Shown: in pieces, positions 8,862 to 18,523 of the stretch
Layout of the letters: each line of letters starts with the position of its first letter
Numbering within the stretch: the stretch's first letter is position 1
Assembly: GCF_040372165.1 (NCBI RefSeq)
Contig: NZ_BAABWG010000001.1
Span: 62,001-126,000 of the forward strand
Direction: 5' to 3'
Length of the DNA stretch: 64,000 bases
Source of the DNA: Hydrogenophaga sp040372165
GTDB taxonomy: Bacteria > Pseudomonadota > Gammaproteobacteria > Burkholderiales > Burkholderiaceae_C
Program-made: the position numbers and the translations under genes
The notes under the pieces: model-generated
Told to the model about the DNA's origin: nothing
Seen by the model: the letters and a program-made list of their open reading frames with translations, nothing else
Database searches by the model: none

Positions 8862-9199
8862 GACCACTGCCGGGACGAAATCTCCACCCGGCCATTGCCA
8901 CAGGCAGGTGAGGCCCCACTTACCGCTTGAGTGGTACCGCCCGTAACCATTCGACAACACATGCGGATATTTCTTAGGCCTATGGTTCGTCGTTGCTGAC
9001 CATACTGCTCTATTTGGCATTAAGGTTGGTCTGTCCGTGGTCGATAAGCAATACATTCGGCTGAGTTTCATATCGCTGGCAGGCGCCAGCGTGAGACTTT
9101 GCCGACTCGCTTGTCTGCCAAATCATGACCCCCCGTTTGTGCAGTTGTATCGGGCAGTTGCCATCCTTTGTGCTGGCGACGTTTCGGAGCTGTTTTTCC
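8862..9199. other. 338-base intergenic region before the first sensor kinase
   Basis: No gene is visible. It holds two small inverted repeats: CCACT/AGTGG at 8916-8934 with a 9-base loop, and TATGGT/ACCATA at 8981-9004 with a 12-base spacer, the size of a dimeric regulator site. No T tract follows either, so I do not call a terminator. A promoter for the kinase is expected here but I cannot place it. Confidence 0.4.
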
Positions 9200-12052
9200 A
9201 TGAACGCCACAGGCCGATGGACAAAAGTAGGCGCATTTGGTCGCATGCTGTTGGCATGTGTGCTCGCCAGTGCGTGCGCGCTGGCGTCCGTGATGGCCAT
9301 GGAGTCGGGCACCGCCACGCATCAGTCGGCTGCTGAACGTGTGCCTGCCCTTGAAGGACTGGTCACAGTAGGGGTAGTGGCAACGGAGGCGCCGATGCAA
9401 ATCTGGCCTGGCGAGGCTTCCGGCCCGTCAGGCTACGACATCGACTTGATTCAGCAACTTTTCGCACAGGCCGACGTGACCCTGCGATGGAAGCGGTTTG
9501 CGAGCCGGACTCAGCTGATGGCAGCTCTTGATGCCGCAGAGGTGGACCTCGTTGCCTCTGCGACGGTGGCGCCATCCCGGTTTTCCGGGTTGACTTTCAG
9601 CAAACCCTACCTGGCCGAAACCCAGCTCATGGTGGCTCGGCAGGAGCAGACCTCAGCGCCCGGCAACCCGGATCTTGCCGGATACCGGCTGGGGGTCGTG
9701 GCAGGAACCGCCGGGACGGTCGCGGCCGGCCAGTACTTCCCATTGGCGAGCACCACGGCGTTCGCCTCACAGCATGACGCCTTGCAAGCGCTCGATGGCG
9801 GGCAGGTCGACATGCTGCTGATCAGCCGGTCCACGGCACTGGCCGCGATGAGTGGTCGAATGGGCTTGCGCGTACTGAAATCGTATGCGCTGCCTGAGGG
9901 GCAGCTGAGGTTGGCTGCCAGGGCCGACGCCGCCATCCTGGCGCAGTGGCTGGACAAGTGGCTGGCCGCCAGACCCGATGAGATGGACCGTGAGCTGGCG
10001 GACAAATGGCTTGACCACCTCAACATACCTGTTTCCAGTGTGGCGCCACTGGCGCAGCATCAGGCAGCTCTTCGGGTGGGCTATCTGGTCCGGGATGACG
10101 CCAGCGGCTGGCCAGGAGGCGAGGCGGCAGGCGGATTGGGTGTCGATTTGATGCGCGCAGCGGCGGGACATGCCGGGCTGCCCGTTGGCGAAGTCATTGG
10201 CGTAGAGTCGTCCGGCGAAGGCATGGAGGCGCTGCAAGCGGGTGAGCTGGACGTGCTGGTCGGACCTGCCGAGACCGGGCCCGGGCGCGGCGCACTGCCT
10301 TTCGTCGGACCTTATCGCTCGAGCCTGCTGGCGATAGTCGGCCGGTCAGGCCATGGCTCGCCCGGTCTTGACCGACTGGCCAACCGCAAGTTGGCCATGG
10401 TCGACCACTTTGTGGCCGAGGGGTTTGTCGCCCAGAGCTATCCAGGTGCTCAGGTGGTCGTTTGCGAATCCATGAGCGACTGTATGGACATGGTGGAGCA
10501 GGGGGAGGCCGATGCGACCGTTGCTCCCATGGATGGCTTGCAGGAGCGACTGGGTGACAGAGGGGCTGGTCTGCAAATCAGCGGTGTGGTGCCACTTTGG
10601 CAACTGGAAAGCAACCTGGTTCTGGGTCCGCAAAGCGCCCATTTGGCACAAAGGCTGCGCGAGGGCCTCGACATGGCCATGGCCCAGGATCTGGCAGATA
10701 TCGAACGCCGACACCTGACGCCCAAATCATCGCAGGGCCTTGATTGGAGTGCGCTGTGGCCCTGGGCGCTGGGCGCGTTGCTGCTGGCGGGTCTGGCGGC
10801 CCTGGCAATGTGGTGGCACCTGATGGTGTTGCGCAGGCAGGTGGCGGCCAAGCAGCAGGCCAGTGAACAGGCCGAAGCCTACCTGGGATTCATGACGCAT
10901 GAGGTGCGCAATGCGCTGCAGTCGGTGGCTGGCGCCAGCGTGCTGCTCAACGAAATGGAAGATGAAGCTGATGCGACGCCCAGGGAGCGCCAGAAAGTTC
11001 TTCAACTGATGACGCGGTCATCCCGTTCCACCATGACCTTGATGGACGCACTGATGGATCGCTACCGCTATGTTCAGGGCAAGGTGGAGCTCAGGCCCGA
11101 CGATGTGGACCTGGTAGAGCTCTTGCAGCAACTGGTAGATGACATCCAGCCCGCGGCGCATGCCAAGAGACTGAAGCTGTCGCTCAGCATGGATCCGGCA
11201 GCATGCGGGCAATGGCGTATCGACCCAGTGAGGGTTCAGCAGGTGTTGCGCAACCTGATCATCAACGCTGTCAAGTTCACGCGAGAGGGCGGTATCGCGG
11301 TCAGGCTGGGTGTCGAACCGGGTGAGGACTTCATGCACGCCAGCATGCTGCGCATTGCCGTGAGCGACACAGGTGAAGGCATGGACGCTGGTATGCAGGC
11401 ACAGGTATTCGAAGGCTTCCATTCCAGCGGTGGAGACCGGCCTGGCACAGGGCTGGGTCTGGCCTTGTGCCGAGATCTCGCCAAGGCCATGGGCGGACAG
11501 CTCGAGCTGGAGACGGCTCCAGGCAAGGGGAGTACCTTTACCCTGGCGTTTGAGGCCTTCCGTCCGGAGCACCTGACGGCGCCGCCTGAGCTTGAAACGA
11601 CACTCCACAGTGCGCTGGTCGTGGACGGCTCGCCCGTCTACGGGCTGTTGCTCAAGCGGGCGCTGATCAACGACGGGGTGGCTTCAGTGCTGGTGGAGTC
11701 CGTCAAGGCCGTGGAAGAGGAACTGAACCGGCCCGATGTGGCTGGCTACGACCTTGTTCTGGTGGAGGCAACCCTGGTCGACGGCAGCTATGCGGATGTG
11801 ATCAGCTTGCTGCAGAAGCGTCTCGGTGACATGCCCTATGTGGTGGTGATGAACCAGGGTGATGAAAAGCCTGACCAGGCCGTCGGGTCACGCGATGGCG
11901 TGCTGGATGTGGTCGCCAAGACCAGCGATGTCTACAGTCTGATCGATCGCGTGACGCAAGCCTATGAATCAGCCCAATTGCGCAGAGTGGAGTGGGGTGG
12001 AATGGCTTCCCGTCCCCCGAGGGATGCAGGCCTGCCTCAGTCGCAGCTGTAG
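9200..12052 (+). CDS. Hybrid sensor histidine kinase with two periplasmic SBP_bac_3 domains (paralog 1)
   Basis: A predicted inner-membrane sensor of 950 residues. A signal peptide (about residues 1-35) is followed by two tandem periplasmic amino-acid-binding-type domains (about 50-270 and 285-505; SGYDIDLIQQLF and LGVDLMRAAAGH mark their starts), a transmembrane helix near 518-541, then HisKA (H567 in FMTHEVRNALQ), HATPase_c (NLIINAVKF, SDTGEGMD, GTGLGLALC), and a C-terminal receiver-like domain. The receiver is degenerate: the phosphoacceptor position is glutamate E856 (YDLVLVEATLVDG). The ATG at 9200 is preceded by GGAG at suitable spacing and opens directly into the signal peptide; an ATG at 9125 is less likely. 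No response regulator lies nearby. The last 16 bases overlap the convergent GH114 gene. Confidence 0.9.
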   Translation: MNATGRWTKVGAFGRMLLACVLASACALASVMAMESGTATHQSAAERVPALEGLVTVGVVATEAPMQIWPGEASGPSGYDIDLIQQLFAQADVTLRWKRFASRTQLMAALDAAEVDLVASATVAPSRFSGLTFSKPYLAETQLMVARQEQTSAPGNPDLAGYRLGVVAGTAGTVAAGQYFPLASTTAFASQHDALQALDGGQVDMLLISRSTALAAMSGRMGLRVLKSYALPEGQLRLAARADAAILAQWLDKWLAARPDEMDRELADKWLDHLNIPVSSVAPLAQHQAALRVGYLVRDDASGWPGGEAAGGLGVDLMRAAAGHAGLPVGEVIGVESSGEGMEALQAGELDVLVGPAETGPGRGALPFVGPYRSSLLAIVGRSGHGSPGLDRLANRKLAMVDHFVAEGFVAQSYPGAQVVVCESMSDCMDMVEQGEADATVAPMDGLQERLGDRGAGLQISGVVPLWQLESNLVLGPQSAHLAQRLREGLDMAMAQDLADIERRHLTPKSSQGLDWSALWPWALGALLLAGLAALAMWWHLMVLRRQVAAKQQASEQAEAYLGFMTHEVRNALQSVAGASVLLNEMEDEADATPRERQKVLQLMTRSSRSTMTLMDALMDRYRYVQGKVELRPDDVDLVELLQQLVDDIQPAAHAKRLKLSLSMDPAACGQWRIDPVRVQQVLRNLIINAVKFTREGGIAVRLGVEPGEDFMHASMLRIAVSDTGEGMDAGMQAQVFEGFHSSGGDRPGTGLGLALCRDLAKAMGGQLELETAPGKGSTFTLAFEAFRPEHLTAPPELETTLHSALVVDGSPVYGLLLKRALINDGVASVLVESVKAVEEELNRPDVAGYDLVLVEATLVDGSYADVISLLQKRLGDMPYVVVMNQGDEKPDQAVGSRDGVLDVVAKTSDVYSLIDRVTQAYESAQLRRVEWGGMASRPPRDAGLPQSQL

Positions 12053-13014
12053 CGGAAAGAGTTGTTCAGACTGAGCGGCAGCACCAAGGTGCGGATGTTG
12101 GCCGCTCTTGCTCTGGCGCAAAGCTGCGCTCTGGCGGTAGCGTCCGATACCCAGGCACTCCGGTACTCAGCGTTGAAAACCGGCTTGCCGCGCGAGGTGA
12201 AGGCCGAGTAGGCGCCGCACTCGTTGTACTGGTGGCATTGCTCGTTGACGGCAAAGTCAAAGATGCCTGCCAGCGCAGCGACCTGATCGATGTCGTTCTT
12301 CAATCCGATCAGAAGTCCGCGGGCATGGGCTTCATTGGCCAGAAAGGTGTTGTAGTCCAGCTGGGTGGCCTTCGTCAGTGCGCCGTTGAAGCCCGGATTG
12401 TTGTCCCAGGCGTCCACGTTGTCGGGCTCGACCCCGTCGCAACCTTTTGCCTTGGCCAGGTCCAGCCGTGAGCGCATGATGCTGCGGACACTGGCTGACC
12501 GCGTGTCTACCCAGCGCTCGCCAGCCCAGCCATCGAGCGGATTGCCCTTGTCGGCACTGGTGAACTTGCCATAGTCGCTGCGCCAGTTCTCTGCGCTGCC
12601 TGCCGAGAAGTAACACACCACACGGCTTCCAGCCGACCGGATGGCGGCAATCTTGCTCGCCGGCGTGTCAAACAGGTCGATATCGTAGACAGCTACGTTG
12701 TAGGCGGTATCGACGCTGCCAGTCAGTTGCCATTGCCACGTTTCATTGACGTTCGGACTCCATTTGCCAGACGTCGTCGTGCGGAGAATGGCATTTGGAT
12801 TGGACGGCGCAGCAGTGGCCTCTTCGGCCGCCGCCTCTCCAGTGCCATCGGGGGAGGCGCCTGGGTCGCTGTTGCCTTCGCTGCCAGCCTGTGTATCGTT
12901 GGGAGTCGTTTCCTGGGCATCCGCCTCGTCGCTGGAGCTGCCCCCGCAGGCGGACAGCAGGGCTGCTGCGGTCACCAGTGACACAGCAGCCAGATGCCGG
13001 ATGGTCTGAGCCAT
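12037..13014 (-). CDS. GH114-type (endo alpha-1,4-polygalactosaminidase-like) lipoprotein
   Basis: A predicted exported lipoprotein of 325 residues. The signal MAQTIRHLAAVSLVTAAALL ends in LSAC, then a low-complexity Glu/Thr/Asp/Gly-rich linker of about 50 residues leads to a TIM-barrel-like catalytic domain. Family features include VCYFSAGSAENWRSD, WAGERWVDTRS and KGCDGVEPDNVDAW, with acidic residues in the usual active-site positions, and NEQCHQYNECGAY. Homologues cleave galactosamine-rich exopolysaccharide; the real substrate here is unknown. I chose the ATG at 13014 because it opens the lipoprotein signal; upstream in-frame starts at 13074 and 13221 add non-signal residues. The 3' end overlaps the convergent sensor kinase gene by 16 bases. 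Confidence 0.82.
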   Translation of the reverse strand: MAQTIRHLAAVSLVTAAALLSACGGSSSDEADAQETTPNDTQAGSEGNSDPGASPDGTGEAAAEEATAAPSNPNAILRTTTSGKWSPNVNETWQWQLTGSVDTAYNVAVYDIDLFDTPASKIAAIRSAGSRVVCYFSAGSAENWRSDYGKFTSADKGNPLDGWAGERWVDTRSASVRSIMRSRLDLAKAKGCDGVEPDNVDAWDNNPGFNGALTKATQLDYNTFLANEAHARGLLIGLKNDIDQVAALAGIFDFAVNEQCHQYNECGAYSAFTSRGKPVFNAEYRSAWVSDATARAQLCARARAANIRTLVLPLSLNNSFRYSCD

Positions 13015-13249
13015 ATGGGTACGACGCAAAAGACTCGATGGCGTTGTTTCGTTGGGAACAAGGCTTGGGGACATGGAAGTCAATCTTTGTTTGGCGATGT
13101 GGGTGACTGAGCATAGCTTTTGCTCTGGATGGCCGGCAAGGATTTGTAGCCTTTGCAGGGCAAGCTGTTGCACATGTGCCCTCACATTCACGTCTTGTCT
13201 CAACCTGAGCCGAAGGTGCAAACGGCGCCAATGCCGTTAATATCCGGCG

Positions 13250-14065
13250 ATGCTTCGATTCAGCGCCAACATCAGCACCCTGTTCACTGACCGTCCGTTT
13301 CTGGACCGTTTTGCCGCTGCTGCCCGGGCCGGGTTCACGCATGTGGAGTGTCAGTTTCCCTATGAGCATCCGGCGGCAGAAGTCTCGCGGGCGATGAAGG
13401 ATGCAGGTGTGGCCATGGTGCTTCACAACCTGCCTGCAGGTGACTGGACCAGAGGAGAGCGGGGCCAGGCCTGCCAACCGTCGAAGCAGCAAGCCTTTCG
13501 GGATTCAGTGGAACAGGCTTTGGCGTATGCACGGGAGCTGGGCGTGAGCCAGCTCAACTGTCTGGCGGGCATTCCGGAAGCCGGTGCAGGCCCTGAACAG
13601 ACGCGCCAGATCCTGCTGGAGAACATGCGTCATGCGGCTGCAAAGCTGGCAGCCAGCGGCGTGCGCTTGCTCGTGGAGCCGATCAACAACAAGGACGTGC
13701 CGGGCTTCTACCTCAACACGTCGCAGCAGGCCTTCGCATTGATGGACGAGCTCGCTGCCGACAATGTGTATTTGCAGTATGACCTCTACCACGCGCAGCG
13801 CATGGAAGGCGATCTGATCCATACCATGTCGCGCCACATGGCCCGTATCGGACACATGCAAATAGCAGACAACCCTGGGCGTGGCGAACCGGGTACCGGG
13901 GAGTTGCGCTACTCGTACCTGTTTGACTGGCTGGACAGGTCGGGCTATGCGGGCTTCGTGGGATGTGAGTATTTTCCGGCCGATGGCTCGCCCCAGGGGA
14001 CAGAGCGCGGTCTGCGCTGGCTGGCGGTGCACGGCCGCCGGGCCACGGGTGACGTGCTGAAGTGA
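13250..14065 (+). CDS. hyi: Hydroxypyruvate isomerase
   Basis: Interconverts hydroxypyruvate and tartronate semialdehyde in the cytoplasm, linking glyoxylate made from allantoin to glycerate. The 271-residue TIM-barrel protein (AP-endonuclease 2-like fold) shows MLRFSANISTLFTDRPFLDRF, HVECQFPYEHPA, LLVEPINNKDVPGFYL, YDLYHAQRMEGDLI, HMQIADNPGRGEPGTGE and GCEYFPADG, with the metal-binding Glu, Asp, His and Glu. The ATG at 13250 gives the expected N-terminus. It is followed closely by glycerate 2-kinase, and the two likely form an operon. Confidence 0.93.
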   Translation: MLRFSANISTLFTDRPFLDRFAAAARAGFTHVECQFPYEHPAAEVSRAMKDAGVAMVLHNLPAGDWTRGERGQACQPSKQQAFRDSVEQALAYARELGVSQLNCLAGIPEAGAGPEQTRQILLENMRHAAAKLAASGVRLLVEPINNKDVPGFYLNTSQQAFALMDELAADNVYLQYDLYHAQRMEGDLIHTMSRHMARIGHMQIADNPGRGEPGTGELRYSYLFDWLDRSGYAGFVGCEYFPADGSPQGTERGLRWLAVHGRRATGDVLK

Positions 14066-14085
14066 ACACAAGAGGCCGGAGTCAT

Positions 14086-15405
14086 ATGCCGCTGTTCGAA
14101 CAGGACCCTTGCAAGATGTTGCGTCTGCTGTTTGAAGCAGCGGTGTCGCGTGCGCAGCCCGAGCGGGTACTGCCGGCTCACCTGCCTTCCCCGCCCAAGG
14201 GGCGCACCGTTGTCATCGGTGCCGGCAAGGCGGCAGGCGCAATGGCCCATGCCTTCGAGGCTGCCTGGCCCGATCACGCACCGTTGAGCGGACTGGTGAT
14301 CACCCGCTATGGTCACGTGCCGCCGCGAGAGTCCAATCTGCCCGCACGCATCGAAGTGGTGGAAGCTGCCCACCCTGTACCCGATGAGGCCGGCTGGGAC
14401 GCGTCAAAACGCATCTTGGAGTCAGTGAGCGGGCTGGGTGAGGACGACCTGGTGGTTTGCCTGATGTCCGGCGGAGCTTCTGCCTTGATGACAATGCCTT
14501 GTCAGGGCTTGTCACTCAAGGACAAGCAAACCCTGAACGCTGAGCTGCTCCGCAGTGGCGCCAACATTCTTGAGATGAACACGGTGCGCAAGCACTTGTC
14601 GGCCATCAAGGGTGGACGGCTGGCTGCGGCTTGCGCGCCGGCCAGGGTGCTGACACTGGCCATCAGCGATGTGCCGGGTGATGACGTCAGTGTGATCGGC
14701 AGTGGCCCTACCGTGCCAGACAGCAGTACTTGCGAGGAGGTGCTGGCAATTCTCGATCGCTATGCCATCGACGTTCCTCCTTCCTTGCGCGCACGCCTGG
14801 TCGACGGAGATCTCGAGACACCCAAACCAGGCGACGCATGCTTTGCAGGGCATGAGCACCGCGTCATTGCTGCTCCGATCCAGAGCCTGGAGGCGGCACA
14901 CGCGCTGGCGCTCTCACACGGGTTGTCGGCCTACATTCTCGGTGACGAGATTGAGGGCGAATCGCAGCATGTGGGTGCCTGGCATGGCATGCTGGCCCGT
15001 TCGGCAAAGCGGGGCAACAGCAGCTTTTCGCTGCCCTGTGTGCTTCTCAGTGGAGGCGAAACGACCGTGACTTTGCCCAAGGACGGGTCGGGCGGCCGAG
15101 GAGGGCGTGCAGGTGAGTTCTGCATGGGCCTGGTGCAAGAGCTGCAAGGGGAAAGTGGCATTTGGGCGCTGGCGGCCGACACGGATGGGATCGACGGTGT
15201 GGAAGACAACGCCGGTGCGTTTGTTCGGCCGTCGGTGATGGGCGATGCAAGCAAGGCTGGGGTGTCGCTCGATGACAGCCTCGTCAGGCATGATGCCCAT
15301 GGCTTTTTCGGGGCCACGGGTGACCTGCTGGTCACGGGCCCTACCCACACCAATGTCAACGATTTCCGCGCCATTCTGGTCTTGCCCTCTGCCAGGCAGG
15401 ACTGA
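14086..15405 (+). CDS. Glycerate 2-kinase (MOFRL/GckA-TtuD family)
   Basis: Phosphorylates D-glycerate to 2-phosphoglycerate, the last step from glyoxylate to glycolysis. The 439-residue protein has the family N-terminal domain (VVIGAGKAAGAMAHAFE, VCLMSGGASALM, NTVRKHLSAIKGGRLA, ISDVPGDDVSVIGSGPTVPD) and the C-terminal MOFRL domain (VLLSGGETTVTL, GGRGGRAGEFCMG, AADTDGIDG). I chose ATG 14086 because GGAG lies seven bases upstream; a GTG at 14062 overlapping the hyi stop would add eight residues. The intermediate enzyme, tartronate semialdehyde reductase, and glyoxylate carboligase are not in the window. Confidence 0.93.
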   Translation: MPLFEQDPCKMLRLLFEAAVSRAQPERVLPAHLPSPPKGRTVVIGAGKAAGAMAHAFEAAWPDHAPLSGLVITRYGHVPPRESNLPARIEVVEAAHPVPDEAGWDASKRILESVSGLGEDDLVVCLMSGGASALMTMPCQGLSLKDKQTLNAELLRSGANILEMNTVRKHLSAIKGGRLAAACAPARVLTLAISDVPGDDVSVIGSGPTVPDSSTCEEVLAILDRYAIDVPPSLRARLVDGDLETPKPGDACFAGHEHRVIAAPIQSLEAAHALALSHGLSAYILGDEIEGESQHVGAWHGMLARSAKRGNSSFSLPCVLLSGGETTVTLPKDGSGGRGGRAGEFCMGLVQELQGESGIWALAADTDGIDGVEDNAGAFVRPSVMGDASKAGVSLDDSLVRHDAHGFFGATGDLLVTGPTHTNVNDFRAILVLPSARQD

Positions 15406-15640
15406 TGCTGCCCCGCAGCGTCCAGCCGGGATGACCCGATAAGTGAAGTTACCTGTTGAAGTTGACAGGCCTACGCTGCAACATGGCGAATCACTGGTCA
15501 CAATGTGTGACCGTTGTGAGCCGGGTCCAAAGGCGGGCCGCATTTGCAAACGATACTTTCCAAGACCGGCAACATCACCATCAGAATGAGCAAGCGTTAG
15601 ATCACGCCGGCATAACAAGGGAGCCAAAGGGAATGGCGAC

Positions 15641-18523
15641 ATGTCTCGGCCAAGCCGGGTCCTGACCATTGCACAGCACTTGGCGAAGGTGCTGGCTGTA
15701 TGGTCCATGCTCTGTTTCAGTGCTCTGTGCCTCGCACAGTCGCTTGCAGGGCCAGCGGCTGATACGTCGACTGGTACCGAAGAGAACCATGGCGACCGTC
15801 ATCATCTGGTTCTCCGGGTAGGCCTGCTGGACGACTATCCCCCATTTCAGCGCTGGCCGGAAGGAGGCGATCCGAGCGGCTATGACATCGACCTGCTTGG
15901 CGAACTGGCCGATCAGGGAGGGTTTGAGCTCCAGCTTGTGCGGTTCACGCGATTCGCCAGTCTTCGTGCGGCAGTTCTGCGCGGTGAGGTGGACATCGCA
16001 ACCTCCATGGGACGAACGGCGCAGCGCTCCAAAGTATTTGCATTCACGCGACCCTACGTGGTTCAGCGGCAAGTCCTTGTGGGGCGCCGCGAACTGGGTG
16101 CAGTGGCCGATCTGCCCGACCTCGCCGGCCTGACACTCGCGCTGGTCGACGGCTATGCCAGCGCGACCTCGGGCAGAGAGCATTTTCCCCAGGCGAGCGT
16201 GGTGCTGCGCCAGTCCGAGAGCGCTGTCCTGGACGCGGTGGCCGAGGGCAAGGCAGATGTGGGTCTGACGGGCCTCCCCGGCGTGGCAGAGCGCTTGCGT
16301 GACAACCCTGACCTGCGGGTGATGCGCAGCTACGCCTTCGCGACGGGGCAGCTGCGACTCGCTGGCCTGCCCGGAAACCCCGGCAACTGGGTGGCAAGGC
16401 TCGACGACCTTCTGGCCGCGCGCGAGCCGCACGCCAATGAAGTGCTGGTGCAAAAATGGTTGAGCGACTTGCGGCCGCAGCCCAGAAAGCCAATGAACCA
16501 AATGGCCGGCAAGCGTCTGAGGGTGGGGTACTCCCCCAGCGACAACAAGTTGCGCATGGCGTTTGGTACTCGCCCTGCGGGCTTGCCTGTCGACATCATG
16601 AAACGCATGGCCGATCACCTTGGCATGGAAATAGAGCGGTTCATTCCCCTGGGCCGTGCAGAAGGGCTGGACGCCCTTCGAGCCGGGCGCATTGATGTGA
16701 TGATGGGTGTGCCTCAGACCAAAGCCATGAGGGAGTCTGTGGGTGCACTGTTTGTCGGCCCCTATCTGGTGGACTATGTGGCATTGGTCAGTCGTCGGGA
16801 CAAGCCGGTGGAGCAGTTGGGGGACTCGCTGGGTTTGCGCCTGGCGTTGCCGCCTGGGCATTTCGCCCGAGACTACCTCAGCTACAGCTATCCCGATCTT
16901 CATCTGGTGGATTGCGCGAACGAAGATGACTGCTTTCTCATGGTGGGGCAGCAGGTCGCCGACGTGACCCTCGCGCCATTGACACGCCTGGAGGAGCGTT
17001 TGCCAGCCAGAAACGGCGAGCTCATGATTTCGGGGTTTCTCGACAGGCTGGTGGCTGAGAGCCATTTTGTGCTGTCGCCTGAACTGGCGGGCATGGTGCC
17101 GGCCATGCGTGATGCCCTGGACTTCGTGCGCGCAACCGATGAGGCGGCCTTGCGCCAGCAAGATGCAGAGCGACTGCTGAACCCGACGTTTGACTGGCGG
17201 CCCTGGTTGCCCTGGGTGGCAGTGGCGTTGGCCGTGATGACGCTGATTTTCATGGCGGTGTGGTGGCATCTGCGGCAGTTGAGAAACGAAGCCGGTGCCA
17301 GGCAGGCTGCTCAGGAGCGGGCAGAAGCTTTTCTGGCGTTCATGACACACGAAGTGCGCAACGCATTGCAGTCCGTCGCTGGCGCTTCTGTCTTGCTGCA
17401 GGAGCTGGATGAGGAAGGGGCCTCCAAGGCTGAGCGCAGACATGTGTTGCAGTTGATGAGGCGCTCTTCCAGATCCACCATGGCGCTCATGGACTCCCTG
17501 ATGGACAGGCACCGCTTCCGGTCGGGCCAGGGTCAGATTCGCCTGGAAAACGTGGACCTGGTGGCGCTGGTCAGGGATCTGGTCCAGGACATCTCTGCAG
17601 CAGCAGAGGCGAAGCATCTGACACTGAACTTCGAGGCGGGTGATGATGTGGCCGGTGAATGGCGCGCTGACCCTCTGCGACTTGAGCAAATCCTGCGCAA
17701 CCTCATCGTCAACAGCATCAAGTTCACGCCCAAGGGCCACATCGACATCAGGCTCTCGTCTTCCATTCTGCCGCCCGAGTCTGCGGCTGTGGCTGCCTCG
17801 GGTGGACTCAGCACAGCCGCCCGGCGTGTGACCATTACCGTTCGCGATACGGGCAAAGGCATGACAGATGCGCAGAAAGAGCATTTGTTCGAGCGCTTCC
17901 ACAGCCATGGCGGAGACCGGCCAGGGACGGGCCTGGGGCTGTCCTTGTGCAAAGATCTTGCCGAAGCCATGGGAGGGCGGCTGACACTGAATGCCAGCAA
18001 CGATGAAGGGACCGAGTTCGCTTTGTACTTCGATGCAGCGCGGGTCATGGAGTCGAGCTCGCTGCCTCAGGAGGGGCATGGCCTGGAGCAGGTGCTGGTC
18101 ATCGACAGCTCACCTGTTTACGGTTTGTTGCTCAAACGGGCGTTTGCCGCCTCTGGCATCGGCGCTGATCTGGCAGAGTCAGTCCGTGAAGCCGGCAAAG
18201 CGATGCGCTATGCCCAAAGTCATGGGCCGGCCTATGACCTGATCGTCACCGACAACAAGCTGGCCGACGGTGAGCTGAGCAATGTTCTCCAGATGCTTCG
18301 AGCGCAACCCGCAGAGGTGGAAGTGCCACCTGTCATGGTGGTGAGTCAGGACCTCAGCGACGAATCGACGGCACATCTTCGAGGAGCGGGGGTCATTGAA
18401 GCCCTCGCCAAGCGCAGCGACGTCTATGGCCTGGTAGACCGCATTCGCCAGGCCTTCGAAGCCGTTCAGAGGCGTCAACACAGGCAACAGGCCATCATGG
18501 AAAGCCCTGACCCGGTGGATTGA
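15641..18523 (+). CDS. Hybrid sensor histidine kinase with two periplasmic SBP_bac_3 domains (paralog 2)
   Basis: A 960-residue paralog of the kinase at 9200, with the same order: signal peptide (residues 1-33), two solute-binding domains (about 55-275 and 285-505), a transmembrane helix near 525-548, HisKA with H570 (FMTHEVRNALQ), HATPase_c (NLIVNSIKF, RDTGKGMT, GTGLGLSLC) and a receiver. Unlike its paralog, this receiver keeps an aspartate at the phosphoacceptor position (D871 in DLIVTDNKLADG), but the paired acidic residues of the N-terminal pocket are reduced to VLVIDSS. The ATG at 15641 follows a purine-rich stretch (GGGAGCCAAAGGGAATGG). No cognate response regulator is adjacent. The HGGDRPGTGLGL segment is nearly identical in both copies, indicating duplication. 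Confidence 0.9.
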   Translation: MSRPSRVLTIAQHLAKVLAVWSMLCFSALCLAQSLAGPAADTSTGTEENHGDRHHLVLRVGLLDDYPPFQRWPEGGDPSGYDIDLLGELADQGGFELQLVRFTRFASLRAAVLRGEVDIATSMGRTAQRSKVFAFTRPYVVQRQVLVGRRELGAVADLPDLAGLTLALVDGYASATSGREHFPQASVVLRQSESAVLDAVAEGKADVGLTGLPGVAERLRDNPDLRVMRSYAFATGQLRLAGLPGNPGNWVARLDDLLAAREPHANEVLVQKWLSDLRPQPRKPMNQMAGKRLRVGYSPSDNKLRMAFGTRPAGLPVDIMKRMADHLGMEIERFIPLGRAEGLDALRAGRIDVMMGVPQTKAMRESVGALFVGPYLVDYVALVSRRDKPVEQLGDSLGLRLALPPGHFARDYLSYSYPDLHLVDCANEDDCFLMVGQQVADVTLAPLTRLEERLPARNGELMISGFLDRLVAESHFVLSPELAGMVPAMRDALDFVRATDEAALRQQDAERLLNPTFDWRPWLPWVAVALAVMTLIFMAVWWHLRQLRNEAGARQAAQERAEAFLAFMTHEVRNALQSVAGASVLLQELDEEGASKAERRHVLQLMRRSSRSTMALMDSLMDRHRFRSGQGQIRLENVDLVALVRDLVQDISAAAEAKHLTLNFEAGDDVAGEWRADPLRLEQILRNLIVNSIKFTPKGHIDIRLSSSILPPESAAVAASGGLSTAARRVTITVRDTGKGMTDAQKEHLFERFHSHGGDRPGTGLGLSLCKDLAEAMGGRLTLNASNDEGTEFALYFDAARVMESSSLPQEGHGLEQVLVIDSSPVYGLLLKRAFAASGIGADLAESVREAGKAMRYAQSHGPAYDLIVTDNKLADGELSNVLQMLRAQPAEVEVPPVMVVSQDLSDESTAHLRGAGVIEALAKRSDVYGLVDRIRQAFEAVQRRQHRQQAIMESPDPVD

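Noticed and set aside
15602..18079. Open frame of about 825 codons on the minus strand across the second sensor kinase
   Set aside because: Lies fully antisense to a gene with clear domains; its translation is Arg/His/Gln-rich with no recognisable domain, as expected for high-GC antisense frames.
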